DNA from: Nocardioides luteus | Lineage (GTDB): Bacteria; Actinomycetota; Actinomycetes; Propionibacteriales; Nocardioidaceae | Reading direction: 5' to 3' | DNA length: 64,000 nt | NCBI RefSeq assembly: GCF_015752315.1 | Contig: NZ_JADOVJ010000001.1 | Coordinates: 4,766,501 to 4,830,500 of the forward strand | Shown: positions 23,790 to 30,550 of the stretch, in pieces | Layout: every line of letters starts with the position of its first letter | How positions within the stretch are numbered: the stretch's first letter is position 1 | The notes under the pieces: model-generated | The model's database searches: none | Told to the model about the DNA's origin: nothing | The model's input: only the letters and a program-made list of their open reading frames with translations | Translations under genes and position numbers: made by a program

Positions 23790-25799
23790 CTAGGAGGTGG
23801 CGCCGGCCGGGCTCAGGTCGGTCTCGCCCTCGACGATCTTGCGGGAGAGGACCGCGAGCGCCTCGTCGAGCTTGGCGTCGTCGGCACCCCAGTCCGCGAG
23901 CTCGGTGGCCAGCCACTCCTTGAACGCCGCGACCAGCTTGCCGAGCTCCTCCTTGCCGGCCTCCGTCAGCGCGTAGCCCGCCTCGTCCCCGTAGAGGTAG
24001 CCCTCCGCGGCCGCGGAGGCGAAGGCAGGGGCGAGCACCTCGCCCGGCATCCCGAGACGGTGGCCGATCGCGACCAGCGACCGCTCTCCGCCGACCCATT
24101 CGCGGATCCCGATCTGGCGTACGCACCAGGCGGTCGCCGCGTCGAGATCGACCGCCGACTCCCGGAGTCGGGTGAACGTCTCGGGCGGCTGGCGGCGCAC
24201 CAGCTGGGCGACGGCGGCGTCGAGCCGGATGGCGCTGTCGGAGGAGTTGGGCATCGCGAACCCGTCGCCCGGGTCGGTCGCGGCCGCCCTCGAGGTGCCT
24301 CTCAGGGGCACCTCCTTGAGGAAGAGGGCGAGCAGGAACGCCAGCCCGGCGACCGGGACCGCGGCGAGGAAGACGACCTGCAGCGTCTCGGCGTAGGCAC
24401 CGATGATCGGCTCGCTCTGGGCCTCGGCCAGCGTGTGCAGGAGCGCGGGTGTCGCGACGTCGTCGGCGGAGACGCCGGCCGCGGCGAGCGCCGCGGGCAG
24501 CCGGTCGGCCAGCTCGTTGGCGTAGACCGTGCCCATGATCGAGGCACCGAACGAGCTGCCCATCGTCCGGAAGAAGGTGACGCCGGAGGTGGCGACGCCG
24601 AGGTCCTCGTAGGCCGCGGTGTTCTGCACGATGATCGTCAGGATCTGCATGCTCAGGCCGACGCCCATCCCCATGATCAGCAGGAACAGCGACATCATCA
24701 GGGTGCTGGTGTCGGCGTCCATGGTCGAGAGCAGATAGAGCCCGAGCGCCATGATCAGCGCACCGGCGACCGGGAAGATCTTGTAGCGCCCGGTCCTTCC
24801 CACGATCGAGCCCGCCAGCGTCGAGGTCACGAGCAGGCCGATGACCATCGGCAGCGTGCGGATCCCCGACGATGTGGCGGAGACGCCGTGGACGTACTGC
24901 ATGTAGGTCGGCAGGTAGGTCATCGCTCCGAGCATCGCGAAACCGACGATGAACGAGAGCACGACGCTGACCGTGAACACCCGGTCCTGGAACAGCCGCA
25001 ACGGCAGGATCGGCGAGACCGCCCGTGACTCGACCCAGACGAAGATCGCGAACGCGACCGCGGAGCCGATGAACAGGCCGATGATGGTCGCCGATCCCCA
25101 GGCGTACTCCGTCCCACCCCAGCTCACCGCCAGCGTCAGCATCGAGGCGCCCAGGCCGACGAAGAGGATGCCGAGGTAGTCGATCGACGGACGCTTGCCG
25201 CGGGCGATCTGCGGCAGCGTCAGGCTGGCAATCGCGATCACGGCGATGCCGAGCGGGAGGTTGATGTAGAAGGCCCAGCGCCAGGAGAGGTGGTCGGTGA
25301 AGAGGCCGCCGAGGAGAGGGCCGAGGACGGTGGTGGCGCCGAAGACCGAGCCGAGCGCACCTTGGTACTTCCCGCGGTCCCGCAGCGGGATGACGTCGCC
25401 GATCAGTGCCGTCGCGGTCACCATCAGGCCGCCGGCGCCGATGCCCTGCACGGCGCGTGCCGCGATCAGCCAGACCATGTCCGTCGCGAAGCCGCAGGCG
25501 GCCGAGGCGAGGATGAAGAGCCCGGCGGAGACCTGCAGCATCAACTTGCGGCCGAAGAGGTCGCCGAACTTGCCGGCGAGGACGGTCGCGACGGTCTCGG
25601 CCAGGAGGTAGGAGGACACCACCCAGGACAGGTGGCCGGCACCTCCGACGTCGGCCACGATCGTCGGCAGCGCGGTCGACACGATCGTCTGGTCGAGCGC
25701 CGCGAGCAGCATGCCGAGCAGCACGGTGCCGAAGATGAGGTTGATCCTGCGCCGACTCAGCTGAGGCTCGGTCTCCGAAGCCGCCTGCGGTGCTGCCAT
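23790..25799 (-). CDS. DHA2-family MFS drug exporter with soluble C-terminal domain
   Basis: The 669-aa protein has 14 predicted membrane helices and EmrB/QacA signatures: LDQTIVSTALPTIVADVG in helix 1, AGKFGDLFGRK in the first loop and GPLLGGLFTDHLSWRWAFYINLP in motif C. It exports drugs or other amphiphiles by proton antiport. A cytoplasmic extension of about 150 aa after the last helix (from about 520) resembles a winged-helix fold (LRESAVDLDAATAWCV to the end), a known add-on in actinobacterial members. The ATG at 25799 is used; a GTG four codons upstream is possible. A short palindrome lies upstream at 25836. Confidence 0.9.
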   Translation of the reverse strand: MAAPQAASETEPQLSRRRINLIFGTVLLGMLLAALDQTIVSTALPTIVADVGGAGHLSWVVSSYLLAETVATVLAGKFGDLFGRKLMLQVSAGLFILASAACGFATDMVWLIAARAVQGIGAGGLMVTATALIGDVIPLRDRGKYQGALGSVFGATTVLGPLLGGLFTDHLSWRWAFYINLPLGIAVIAIASLTLPQIARGKRPSIDYLGILFVGLGASMLTLAVSWGGTEYAWGSATIIGLFIGSAVAFAIFVWVESRAVSPILPLRLFQDRVFTVSVVLSFIVGFAMLGAMTYLPTYMQYVHGVSATSSGIRTLPMVIGLLVTSTLAGSIVGRTGRYKIFPVAGALIMALGLYLLSTMDADTSTLMMSLFLLIMGMGVGLSMQILTIIVQNTAAYEDLGVATSGVTFFRTMGSSFGASIMGTVYANELADRLPAALAAAGVSADDVATPALLHTLAEAQSEPIIGAYAETLQVVFLAAVPVAGLAFLLALFLKEVPLRGTSRAAATDPGDGFAMPNSSDSAIRLDAAVAQLVRRQPPETFTRLRESAVDLDAATAWCVRQIGIREWVGGERSLVAIGHRLGMPGEVLAPAFASAAAEGYLYGDEAGYALTEAGKEELGKLVAAFKEWLATELADWGADDAKLDEALAVLSRKIVEGETDLSPAGATS

Positions 25800-25835
25800 T
25801 CCGACCCCCACGTCTCGACTGGGATCAAACTAAGC

Positions 25836-25850
25836 CAAACGGCACGTTTG
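25836..25850. promoter_or_regulatory. Short palindrome upstream of the MFS exporter
   Basis: CAAACG-GCA-CGTTTG lies 37 bases upstream of the exporter's ATG. It is suited to binding a dimeric repressor of the TetR or MarR type, as is common for drug exporters, but no such regulator is adjacent. Arms of six bases can arise by chance. Confidence 0.3.
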
Positions 25851-25871
25851 AGCGAGAGGCGTCACGGAGTG

Positions 25872-27014
25872 TCAGGCGGCCTCCTCGTGGTGGTCGACCA
25901 GGTCGTGGATGAGGCTCGCCGCCGGCTCGTGGACGAACTCGGCGAAACCGACGAGCGCCGCACGACCCTCAGGCGGCAACCCGCGGCGCAGCGCAGTGAT
26001 CGTCTGGGGACGGACCAGCCAGGCGGCGAGGCAGGCCGGGTAGTCGGCGGGATGGGTGAACAGCTCGGCGAGCTCTTCGTCATCAGGGTTGTGGAACGCG
26101 TGCAGGCCAGCATCCATCGCGAGGTTGATCAGGGTGTGCGGAATGTCGGTGAGCAGTCCGTAGTCCCGCAGTCCCCGCCTGACCCAGATCTCGTCCGGGT
26201 CCTCGGCACAGGCGTCCCGCAGCACCTCGGTCCATCTGTCGGGCTCGTCCGCGACTGCGTACGCCACCTCGTCCGGCACCCGTAACGGCGCCGTCTCGAA
26301 CATCGCCGCGCTCTCCAGCGGCACGATCCGGCCGATCGCGCACTCGCCGTCCTCGACGAGCATGCCGGCGCCGATGTTGATCGTACGCACCTGCTCCCCG
26401 GTCTCGGGATCCTCCCACAGCAGGTGTCGGGGCTCCCGCTCCAGAAGTCGTACGCCGCGCATCGGCGCCCGCGCCCACTCCCAGATCCGGTCCGCGCCGG
26501 CGATGAGGGCGCCGGAGGCGTTGTGTCGCAGGAACGCCTCGAGCCCGCCGAGCTCGTAGAGGAACGACTGGCGATAGACCCAGTCGCGATCCATGATCCG
26601 GATCCGGTCGTCCTCCCGGTCACGATCGGGATCGGGGCCTCCGTGGACGTCCAACGCGACCTTGATCGCCTTCGCCATCCGCAACTGGTTGCGCGGGTGG
26701 GTCCCCTGCATCGCCTGCGCGACGATCCACCGCGAGTGAGCCCATCGCGGTAGGAGCGACCCGAGCAGCCGGATCTGCTCCAGCCGCTCGAGCCGCGAGG
26801 GATGCCAGAACTGCTCGTCGTCGAGCTGACGGGCGGTCTTGCAGACGATCTCCAACGCCGCCTCCACGTCTCCACGGGACTCGGCATCGTTCACAGCGAA
26901 CATCGCTGGCCAGTAAGGACTGCCGACGACCTTCTCTGCGAACGACCGCCGCCGCGGGTCCCCGAACCTGTTCGGTGGTCGAGGTGATCTTCCGTGCTTC
27001 TTTGGTTTGGGCAT
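25872..27014 (-). CDS. Conserved hypothetical protein, 380 aa
   Basis: I do not recognise a family. The protein is soluble, with a basic Pro-rich N-terminus (PKPKKHGRSPRPPNRFG) and then helical repeats (FWHPSRLERLEQIRLLGSLL, HPRNQLRMAKAIKVALDVHG). A mixed region around 200-260 (RHLLWEDPETGEQVRTINIG) and an all-helical C-terminus follow. The length and lack of low complexity suggest a folded protein. It stands alone between the MFS exporter and the CsoR-family gene. The 105 bases downstream of its start up to the CsoR stop (27015-27119) show no feature. Confidence 0.75.
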   Translation of the reverse strand: MPKPKKHGRSPRPPNRFGDPRRRSFAEKVVGSPYWPAMFAVNDAESRGDVEAALEIVCKTARQLDDEQFWHPSRLERLEQIRLLGSLLPRWAHSRWIVAQAMQGTHPRNQLRMAKAIKVALDVHGGPDPDRDREDDRIRIMDRDWVYRQSFLYELGGLEAFLRHNASGALIAGADRIWEWARAPMRGVRLLEREPRHLLWEDPETGEQVRTINIGAGMLVEDGECAIGRIVPLESAAMFETAPLRVPDEVAYAVADEPDRWTEVLRDACAEDPDEIWVRRGLRDYGLLTDIPHTLINLAMDAGLHAFHNPDDEELAELFTHPADYPACLAAWLVRPQTITALRRGLPPEGRAALVGFAEFVHEPAASLIHDLVDHHEEAA

Positions 27015-27119
27015 ACCCCCAGCAGACCCCGGGATCTCACGGTCCCGCCACCGTCATTCGCGAGACTGTGGACAACCCGGTCCCGAAGGTCGCCTGTGGA
27101 CGGTAATCGGCCCGGCAGC

Positions 27120-27380
27120 TCAGGCCAGCGCGAGGAAGAGCTTCTCCATCTTCTTCGTGTCCACGCTGTCGCGGCCCCCCTCGGCCAGGCACTTCTCCAG
27201 CCCGGTCGCGACCAGCGCGTAGCCACCCCGGCTGATCGCCTTGTTCACCGCCGCGAGCTGGGTGAGCGCGTCCTCGCACTCCGAGCCCTCCTCGAGCATC
27301 CGGATCACCGAGGCGAGGTGTCCGTTGGCGCGCTTGAGTCGGGTGATGACGGCCTTGATCTCGTCAGGCTCGAGCTGCAT
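27120..27380 (-). CDS. CsoR/RcnR-family repressor, CstR-like (no His ligand)
   Basis: The 86-aa helical repressor of the DUF156 family has the pattern RLKRANGHLASVIRMLEEG. Copper-sensing CsoR has Cys-x24-His-x3-Cys. Here Cys35 and Cys64 are in place but the His position (60) is Gly. Two Cys without His is the arrangement of the persulfide sensor CstR, so I infer a sulfur-stress rather than copper role. It overlaps the DUF302 gene by 17 bases and is cotranscribed with it. The two palindromes at 27814 and 27849 are the expected operators. Confidence 0.85.
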   Translation of the reverse strand: MQLEPDEIKAVITRLKRANGHLASVIRMLEEGSECEDALTQLAAVNKAISRGGYALVATGLEKCLAEGGRDSVDTKKMEKLFLALA

Positions 27381-27786
27381 CGTCGTCCTTCTTCTCTCCA
27401 GTGAGTGCTGCCAACATGCCGGTGAGGCGCTGGCGTGCGTCCGCCGCGACCTCGGCGACGCCGGCGTCCGAGCTGAACGAGGTCATCGCGGCCGGGTCGA
27501 AGATCTCGACCCGGGTCTCCTCCCCCTCGGCGGCGACCACGACGTTGCACGGCAGCATCGTCGCGATCCGCGGGTCCGCCTCGAGCGCGCGATGCGCGAG
27601 CTGAGGCATGCAGGCGCCGAGGATCACCTGCTGCGGGATGTCCACGCCGAGCTTGGCGTGCAGCGTGGCGGACAGGTCGATCTCGGTGAGGACGCCGAAT
27701 CCGGCGTCGCCGAGGAGGTCTCGCACGCGCGCCAAGGTCTCCGCGTACGACGCGGGAACGGTGGCGCTCAGCGTGAAGCTGGTCAT
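27364..27786 (-). CDS. DUF302 protein
   Basis: This 140-aa DUF302 domain protein has VRDLLGDAGFGVLTEIDLSA near the start, then KLGVDIPQQVILGACMPQLA and LPCNVVVAAEGEETRVEIFD. Its fold is known, its biochemical role is not; homologues are often near sulfur-oxidation or redox genes. The C-terminal tail runs into the CsoR-like gene (17-base overlap), so the two are one transcription unit. Its start lies 28 bases from the first palindrome, which should sit in its promoter. Confidence 0.85.
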   Translation of the reverse strand: MTSFTLSATVPASYAETLARVRDLLGDAGFGVLTEIDLSATLHAKLGVDIPQQVILGACMPQLAHRALEADPRIATMLPCNVVVAAEGEETRVEIFDPAAMTSFSSDAGVAEVAADARQRLTGMLAALTGEKKDDDAARA

Positions 27787-27813
27787 CGGTCTCCTTCTTT
27801 CCTTGACGATTCT

Positions 27814-27833
27814 ATAACCCCCCGGGGGGTTAT
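27814..27833. promoter_or_regulatory. CsoR/CstR-type operator 1
   Basis: ATAACCCCCCGGGGGGTTAT is a perfect 20-bp palindrome. G/C-runs flanked by AT are typical of CsoR-family operators. It is close to the DUF302-repressor operon start. Confidence 0.8.
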
Positions 27834-27848
27834 GCTACCGTCGACATC

Positions 27849-27868
27849 GTAACCCCCCGGGGGGTTAT
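27849..27868. promoter_or_regulatory. CsoR/CstR-type operator 2
   Basis: GTAACCCCCCGGGGGGTTAT repeats the same 18-bp perfect core (27850-27867), 35 bases centre to centre from operator 1. It lies 44 bases before the AhpD-like ATG. The pair probably gives coordinated repression of both divergent units. Confidence 0.8.
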
Positions 27869-27911
27869 AGATGGAGATGCCACCCCATCACGGCAGCAGA
27901 AAGGAACCGAC

Positions 27912-28316
27912 ATGACCACGACGACCGACACCGACTCGCTCCACACCGACTCGCCCCACGGCAAGAGCGTCCTGCGGGAGCTCGGACCGCTCCACCAGGA
28001 ACTGCGCCGCGCGATCCCCGACGTCTACAAGGGCTGGGGCGGGCTCTCCAAGGCCGCCTTCGCCGACGGGGCGCTCGACCGCAAGACCAAAGAGCTGATC
28101 GCGTTCGCCATCGGCGTGGTCGAGGGCTGCGACGGCTGCATCGCCTCCCACGGACAGGCCGCCGCCCGGGCCGGCGCCAGCCCTCAGGAGGCGGCCGAGG
28201 CCATCGGTGTCACGTTCCTCATGCACGGCGGCCCCGCCACCATCCACGGCGCACGTGCCTTCGACGCGTTCTGCGAGTTCGTCGACGCCCTTGACGCCGG
28301 CGAACCTCCGGCCTGA
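27912..28316 (+). CDS. AhpD-like carboxymuconolactone decarboxylase-family protein
   Basis: The 134-aa protein has the AhpD-type redox core: VEGCDGCIASHGQAA carries CxxC and the downstream His. Such proteins reduce peroxides or act as thiol-disulfide relays, usually as oligomers. AAAGGA precedes the ATG. It is divergent from the DUF302-repressor operon across the twin palindromes and should be induced by the same signal. The link to persulfide or peroxide detoxification is inferred. Confidence 0.88.
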   Translation: MTTTTDTDSLHTDSPHGKSVLRELGPLHQELRRAIPDVYKGWGGLSKAAFADGALDRKTKELIAFAIGVVEGCDGCIASHGQAAARAGASPQEAAEAIGVTFLMHGGPATIHGARAFDAFCEFVDALDAGEPPA

Positions 28317-28349
28317 GCCCCGACCAAATCCAGAAGCAGGAACCGAAAC

Positions 28350-28520
28350 ATGTGTCGCCCCGTCCGCTGCAAGAAGTGCAAGAAGACCACGTGGGCCGGC
28401 TGCGGCCGCCACGTCGCCGACGTCAAAGCCTCCGTACCCACCGGGCAGTGGTGCTCGGGACACTCCGCCGACCCCAAGGACCCGAACGGCACTTGGCTGA
28501 GCCGCATCCTCGGCCACTGA
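28350..28520 (+). CDS. Small Cys-rich probable zinc-binding protein, 56 aa
   Basis: The 56-aa protein starts MCRPVRCKKCKKTTWAGCG and later has WCSGH, giving six Cys and several His in zinc-ribbon-like spacing. Similar small proteins with CKxCxKTTWAGCGxH are common in bacteria, but their function is unknown. The ATG is 33 bases after the AhpD-like stop, and it is likely part of the same repressor-controlled transcript. It is short but its composition is distinctive. Confidence 0.75.
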   Translation: MCRPVRCKKCKKTTWAGCGRHVADVKASVPTGQWCSGHSADPKDPNGTWLSRILGH

Positions 28521-28603
28521 CTGTCGGCGGTCGCGCCTATCGTGCAGAGCGACCACCACTTTCGTACGACGCCGTTGACGTCGACAGGGCCCCAGGAGTT
28601 TTC

Positions 28604-29605
28604 GTGACCGCGCTCGTCGATCCAGAGCTCGCCGCGCGCGACCTGGAAGCGCGCCGAGCCTGGGTCGCGCGCGAGCTGGAGCTGCAGGACGGCGTGGCCA
28701 GCCGAGCACAGCTCACCTTCGGCGGCTACACCCCGAACGACGTCCGTCGCGCGATCAGGCGCCGCGAGATGCAGGCGGTCCATCGCGGTGTCTACGTCAC
28801 CCACACCGGCCCTCTCACCTGGCCTCAGCGCGCCTGGGCGGCGGTGCTCTACGCCGAGCCCGCAGCACTGTGTGGCCCATCCGTGCTCGAGCCACAGCGC
28901 ACCGGTGAAGCCGAGGCACCCATCCACGTGGCCATAGAGCACGCCCGCCGCCTCGACCCACCACCGGGTGTCGTCATCCACCGCGTCGTCGGCCTCTCCC
29001 GCCAGACCTTCGCCGCCGCTCGCCCACCCCGCCTCAAGCTCGAGGACAACGCCCTCCTCCAAGCACGAGGCGCCACCTCCGAGATCGACGTGATCGGCCT
29101 TCTCACCGACACCATCGGCCGCCGCGGCGTGACCACCGATGCCGTACGCGCCGCGCTGAAGCGCCACCCGCGACTCCCCCGCCGCGCGTTCATCCGCGAC
29201 CTCCTCTCCGACGCGGATGCCGGCACCTGCTCAGTCCTCGAGCACGCCTATCTCGCCCGCGTCGAACGCGCTCACGGCCTTCCGGCGGGAACTCGGCAGA
29301 GCCAGAGGCTGACACCGACGGGCAAGGAGTTCCGCGACGTCGAGTACGAGGCGTACGGCCTCGTCGTCGAGCTCGACGGCCGCCTCAACCACGAGTCCTG
29401 GAGAGCCCAGGGACGCGACGCCGACCGGGACCTCGATGACCTGGCCCTCGGCGGCCGGGCCACCGCCCGCCTCCGCTGGCACCAGGTCTTCAGCACCTCC
29501 TGTCGAACCGCAGCCAGGATCGCCCAGATCCTGAAGGCCAATGGATGGAAAGGGGATCCGATCCCCTGCGGCGAGGGGTGTGACCTCTCGACGTGGGAGT
29601 CCTGA
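28604..29605 (+). CDS. AbiEi-like winged helix-DUF559 nuclease-like protein
   Basis: The 333-aa protein has an N-terminal AbiEi-type winged helix (GVASRAQLTFGGYTPNDVRR, then GVYVTHTGPLTWPQRAWAAV) at about 25-85. Its C-terminal domain resembles DUF559/Vsr-like restriction folds (FRDVEYEAYGLVVELDGRLN; E and D at 248-258, then RWHQVF). The GTG at 28604 follows AGGAG. Actinobacterial genomes carry many orphan copies of this architecture annotated as type IV antitoxins; no AbiEii toxin is adjacent. The last codons and stop lie within a hairpin repeat, so the natural 3' end may have been altered. Confidence 0.83.
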   Translation: MTALVDPELAARDLEARRAWVARELELQDGVASRAQLTFGGYTPNDVRRAIRRREMQAVHRGVYVTHTGPLTWPQRAWAAVLYAEPAALCGPSVLEPQRTGEAEAPIHVAIEHARRLDPPPGVVIHRVVGLSRQTFAAARPPRLKLEDNALLQARGATSEIDVIGLLTDTIGRRGVTTDAVRAALKRHPRLPRRAFIRDLLSDADAGTCSVLEHAYLARVERAHGLPAGTRQSQRLTPTGKEFRDVEYEAYGLVVELDGRLNHESWRAQGRDADRDLDDLALGGRATARLRWHQVFSTSCRTAARIAQILKANGWKGDPIPCGEGCDLSTWES

Positions 29606-29636
29606 GGTCACCCAGTGGCACCAGAACTCCCACGTC
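29589..29636. repeat. 48-bp hairpin repeat, copy 1
   Basis: This copy shares 43 of 48 bases with 30441-30488. It is itself an inverted repeat: ACGTGGGAGT pairs with ACTCCCACGT, with a partly paired interior. It contains the stop codon of the AbiEi-like gene. It may be a small mobile or REP-like element, or a terminator that was duplicated. Confidence 0.65.
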
Positions 29637-30060
29637 GGCCTACACCTCCACGCGGACTGACCGGACATCCGGACCACATCGCCTGCCACCACGCCGTCGC
29701 TCACGCCCTGGCAGCGGCGGATCACCGCCCTCGGGTCGCGCTCGGCACGGTCCTGGACCACCGTCCCGTCAGGGCAGCCACCGAGACCGCCCGAGCAGTC
29801 ACCGGCTGCCCCGTCGGGTCCGGGCGAGTCACCGAGGTGGCTCTCGACAACTCGGTCATCACGCTCACTGGGCCGCCCGGAACCGACGACCGCCGCAGGC
29901 GTGCCCTCGACGCGTACGTCCCGGCCTGGGGACCTCGAACGCGACCGCGGTCGACACCGAGCTCATGGGAACGGGCGACTCGGTCCTGCTCCGCTTCGTC
30001 TTGGACACCGACGGCTGGAGCCAAGACCGCTTTGTCCCCTACACCTCCCACGTCACCCCT
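29637..30060 (+). pseudogene. Frameshifted remnant of a PIG-L/LmbE deacetylase-like gene
   Basis: One frame reads GLTGHPDHIACHHAVAHALA and on to RRALDAYVP; after about 29925 the sense continues one frame over as ELMGTGDSVLLRFVLDTDGW and ends before the HIT gene. GHPDH is the zinc-ligand motif of PIG-L/LmbE deacetylases, and the GD-LLR-LD-GW tail fits the C-terminal part of that family. The N-terminal third is missing where repeat copy 1 begins. No start codon with a ribosome site exists. Family assignment is tentative. Confidence 0.5.
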
Positions 30061-30409
30061 GATCCAGGCGCCCGCCGCTGTGGATGTGGACGTGGAGGTG
30101 CATGGAGTCCTGGTAGGCACCCAGGTTGGTGAGGACTGCCGCAGCACCGTGCTCGCGCTCCACGTCCCGGGCAACTGTCTGGACAACGTCGAACAGCTCA
30201 CGTACGTCGGTCTCGTCCTCGGCGCTCACGGTCGTGAGCGACCCGATGTGACGCTTGGGCACCACGACGATGTGGACCGCCCAGAACGGTCGCGTGTGGT
30301 GGAACGCCAGCACGTGTTCGTCCTCGTACACCACGTCCAGGCGGTCAGGGTGCGGTATCGCGACATCGCAATAGAAGTCCGTCCCCCGCATTTGCGACGT
30401 CAGCGCCAT
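30053..30409 (-). CDS. HIT-family hydrolase
   Basis: The 118-aa protein has the histidine triad HLHVHIH (about residues 103-109) and the upstream HIVVVPKRHIGSL strand, the complete small HIT fold. HIT proteins hydrolyse nucleotide phosphoramidates or dinucleotides; this size suits the Hint/YcfF group. GAGG precedes the ATG at 30409; a second ATG at 30391 is possible. It is bracketed by the PIG-L remnant and the second hairpin repeat. Confidence 0.9.
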   Translation of the reverse strand: MALTSQMRGTDFYCDVAIPHPDRLDVVYEDEHVLAFHHTRPFWAVHIVVVPKRHIGSLTTVSAEDETDVRELFDVVQTVARDVEREHGAAAVLTNLGAYQDSMHLHVHIHSGGRLDQG

Positions 30410-30440
30410 CTGACCTCATCCCGAAACCCTACGCTCCACC

Positions 30441-30488
30441 CGACGCGGGAGTCCTGAGGTCACCCAATGACACCAGGACTCCCAGGTC
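30441..30488. repeat. 48-bp hairpin repeat, copy 2
   Basis: Second copy of the element at 29589, in the same orientation, with five base differences. Its stem is GGGAGTCCTG / CAGGACTCCC, so changes in one arm are matched in the other compared with copy 1. That suggests selection for the hairpin. It lies between the HIT start and the nrdJ terminator. Confidence 0.65.
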
Positions 30489-30496
30489 CTGAAAAC

Positions 30497-30535
30497 GAGT
30501 CCGGTCCCGCGCCCTTCGGGCACGGGACCGGACTC
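30497..30535 (-). terminator. Intrinsic terminator of nrdJ
   Basis: GAGTCCGGTCCCG (30497-30509) pairs with CGGGACCGGACTC (30523-30535), extended by GCCC-TTCG-GGGC at the tip. On the minus strand it is followed by GTTTTC. It lies 15 bases after the nrdJ stop. Confidence 0.85.
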
Positions 30536-30550
30536 AGTCAGTCGTCAGGT

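Noticed and set aside
28604..29605. AbiE type IV toxin-antitoxin system
   Set aside because: The AbiEii nucleotidyltransferase toxin is absent; the protein is an orphan with a nuclease-like C-terminus.
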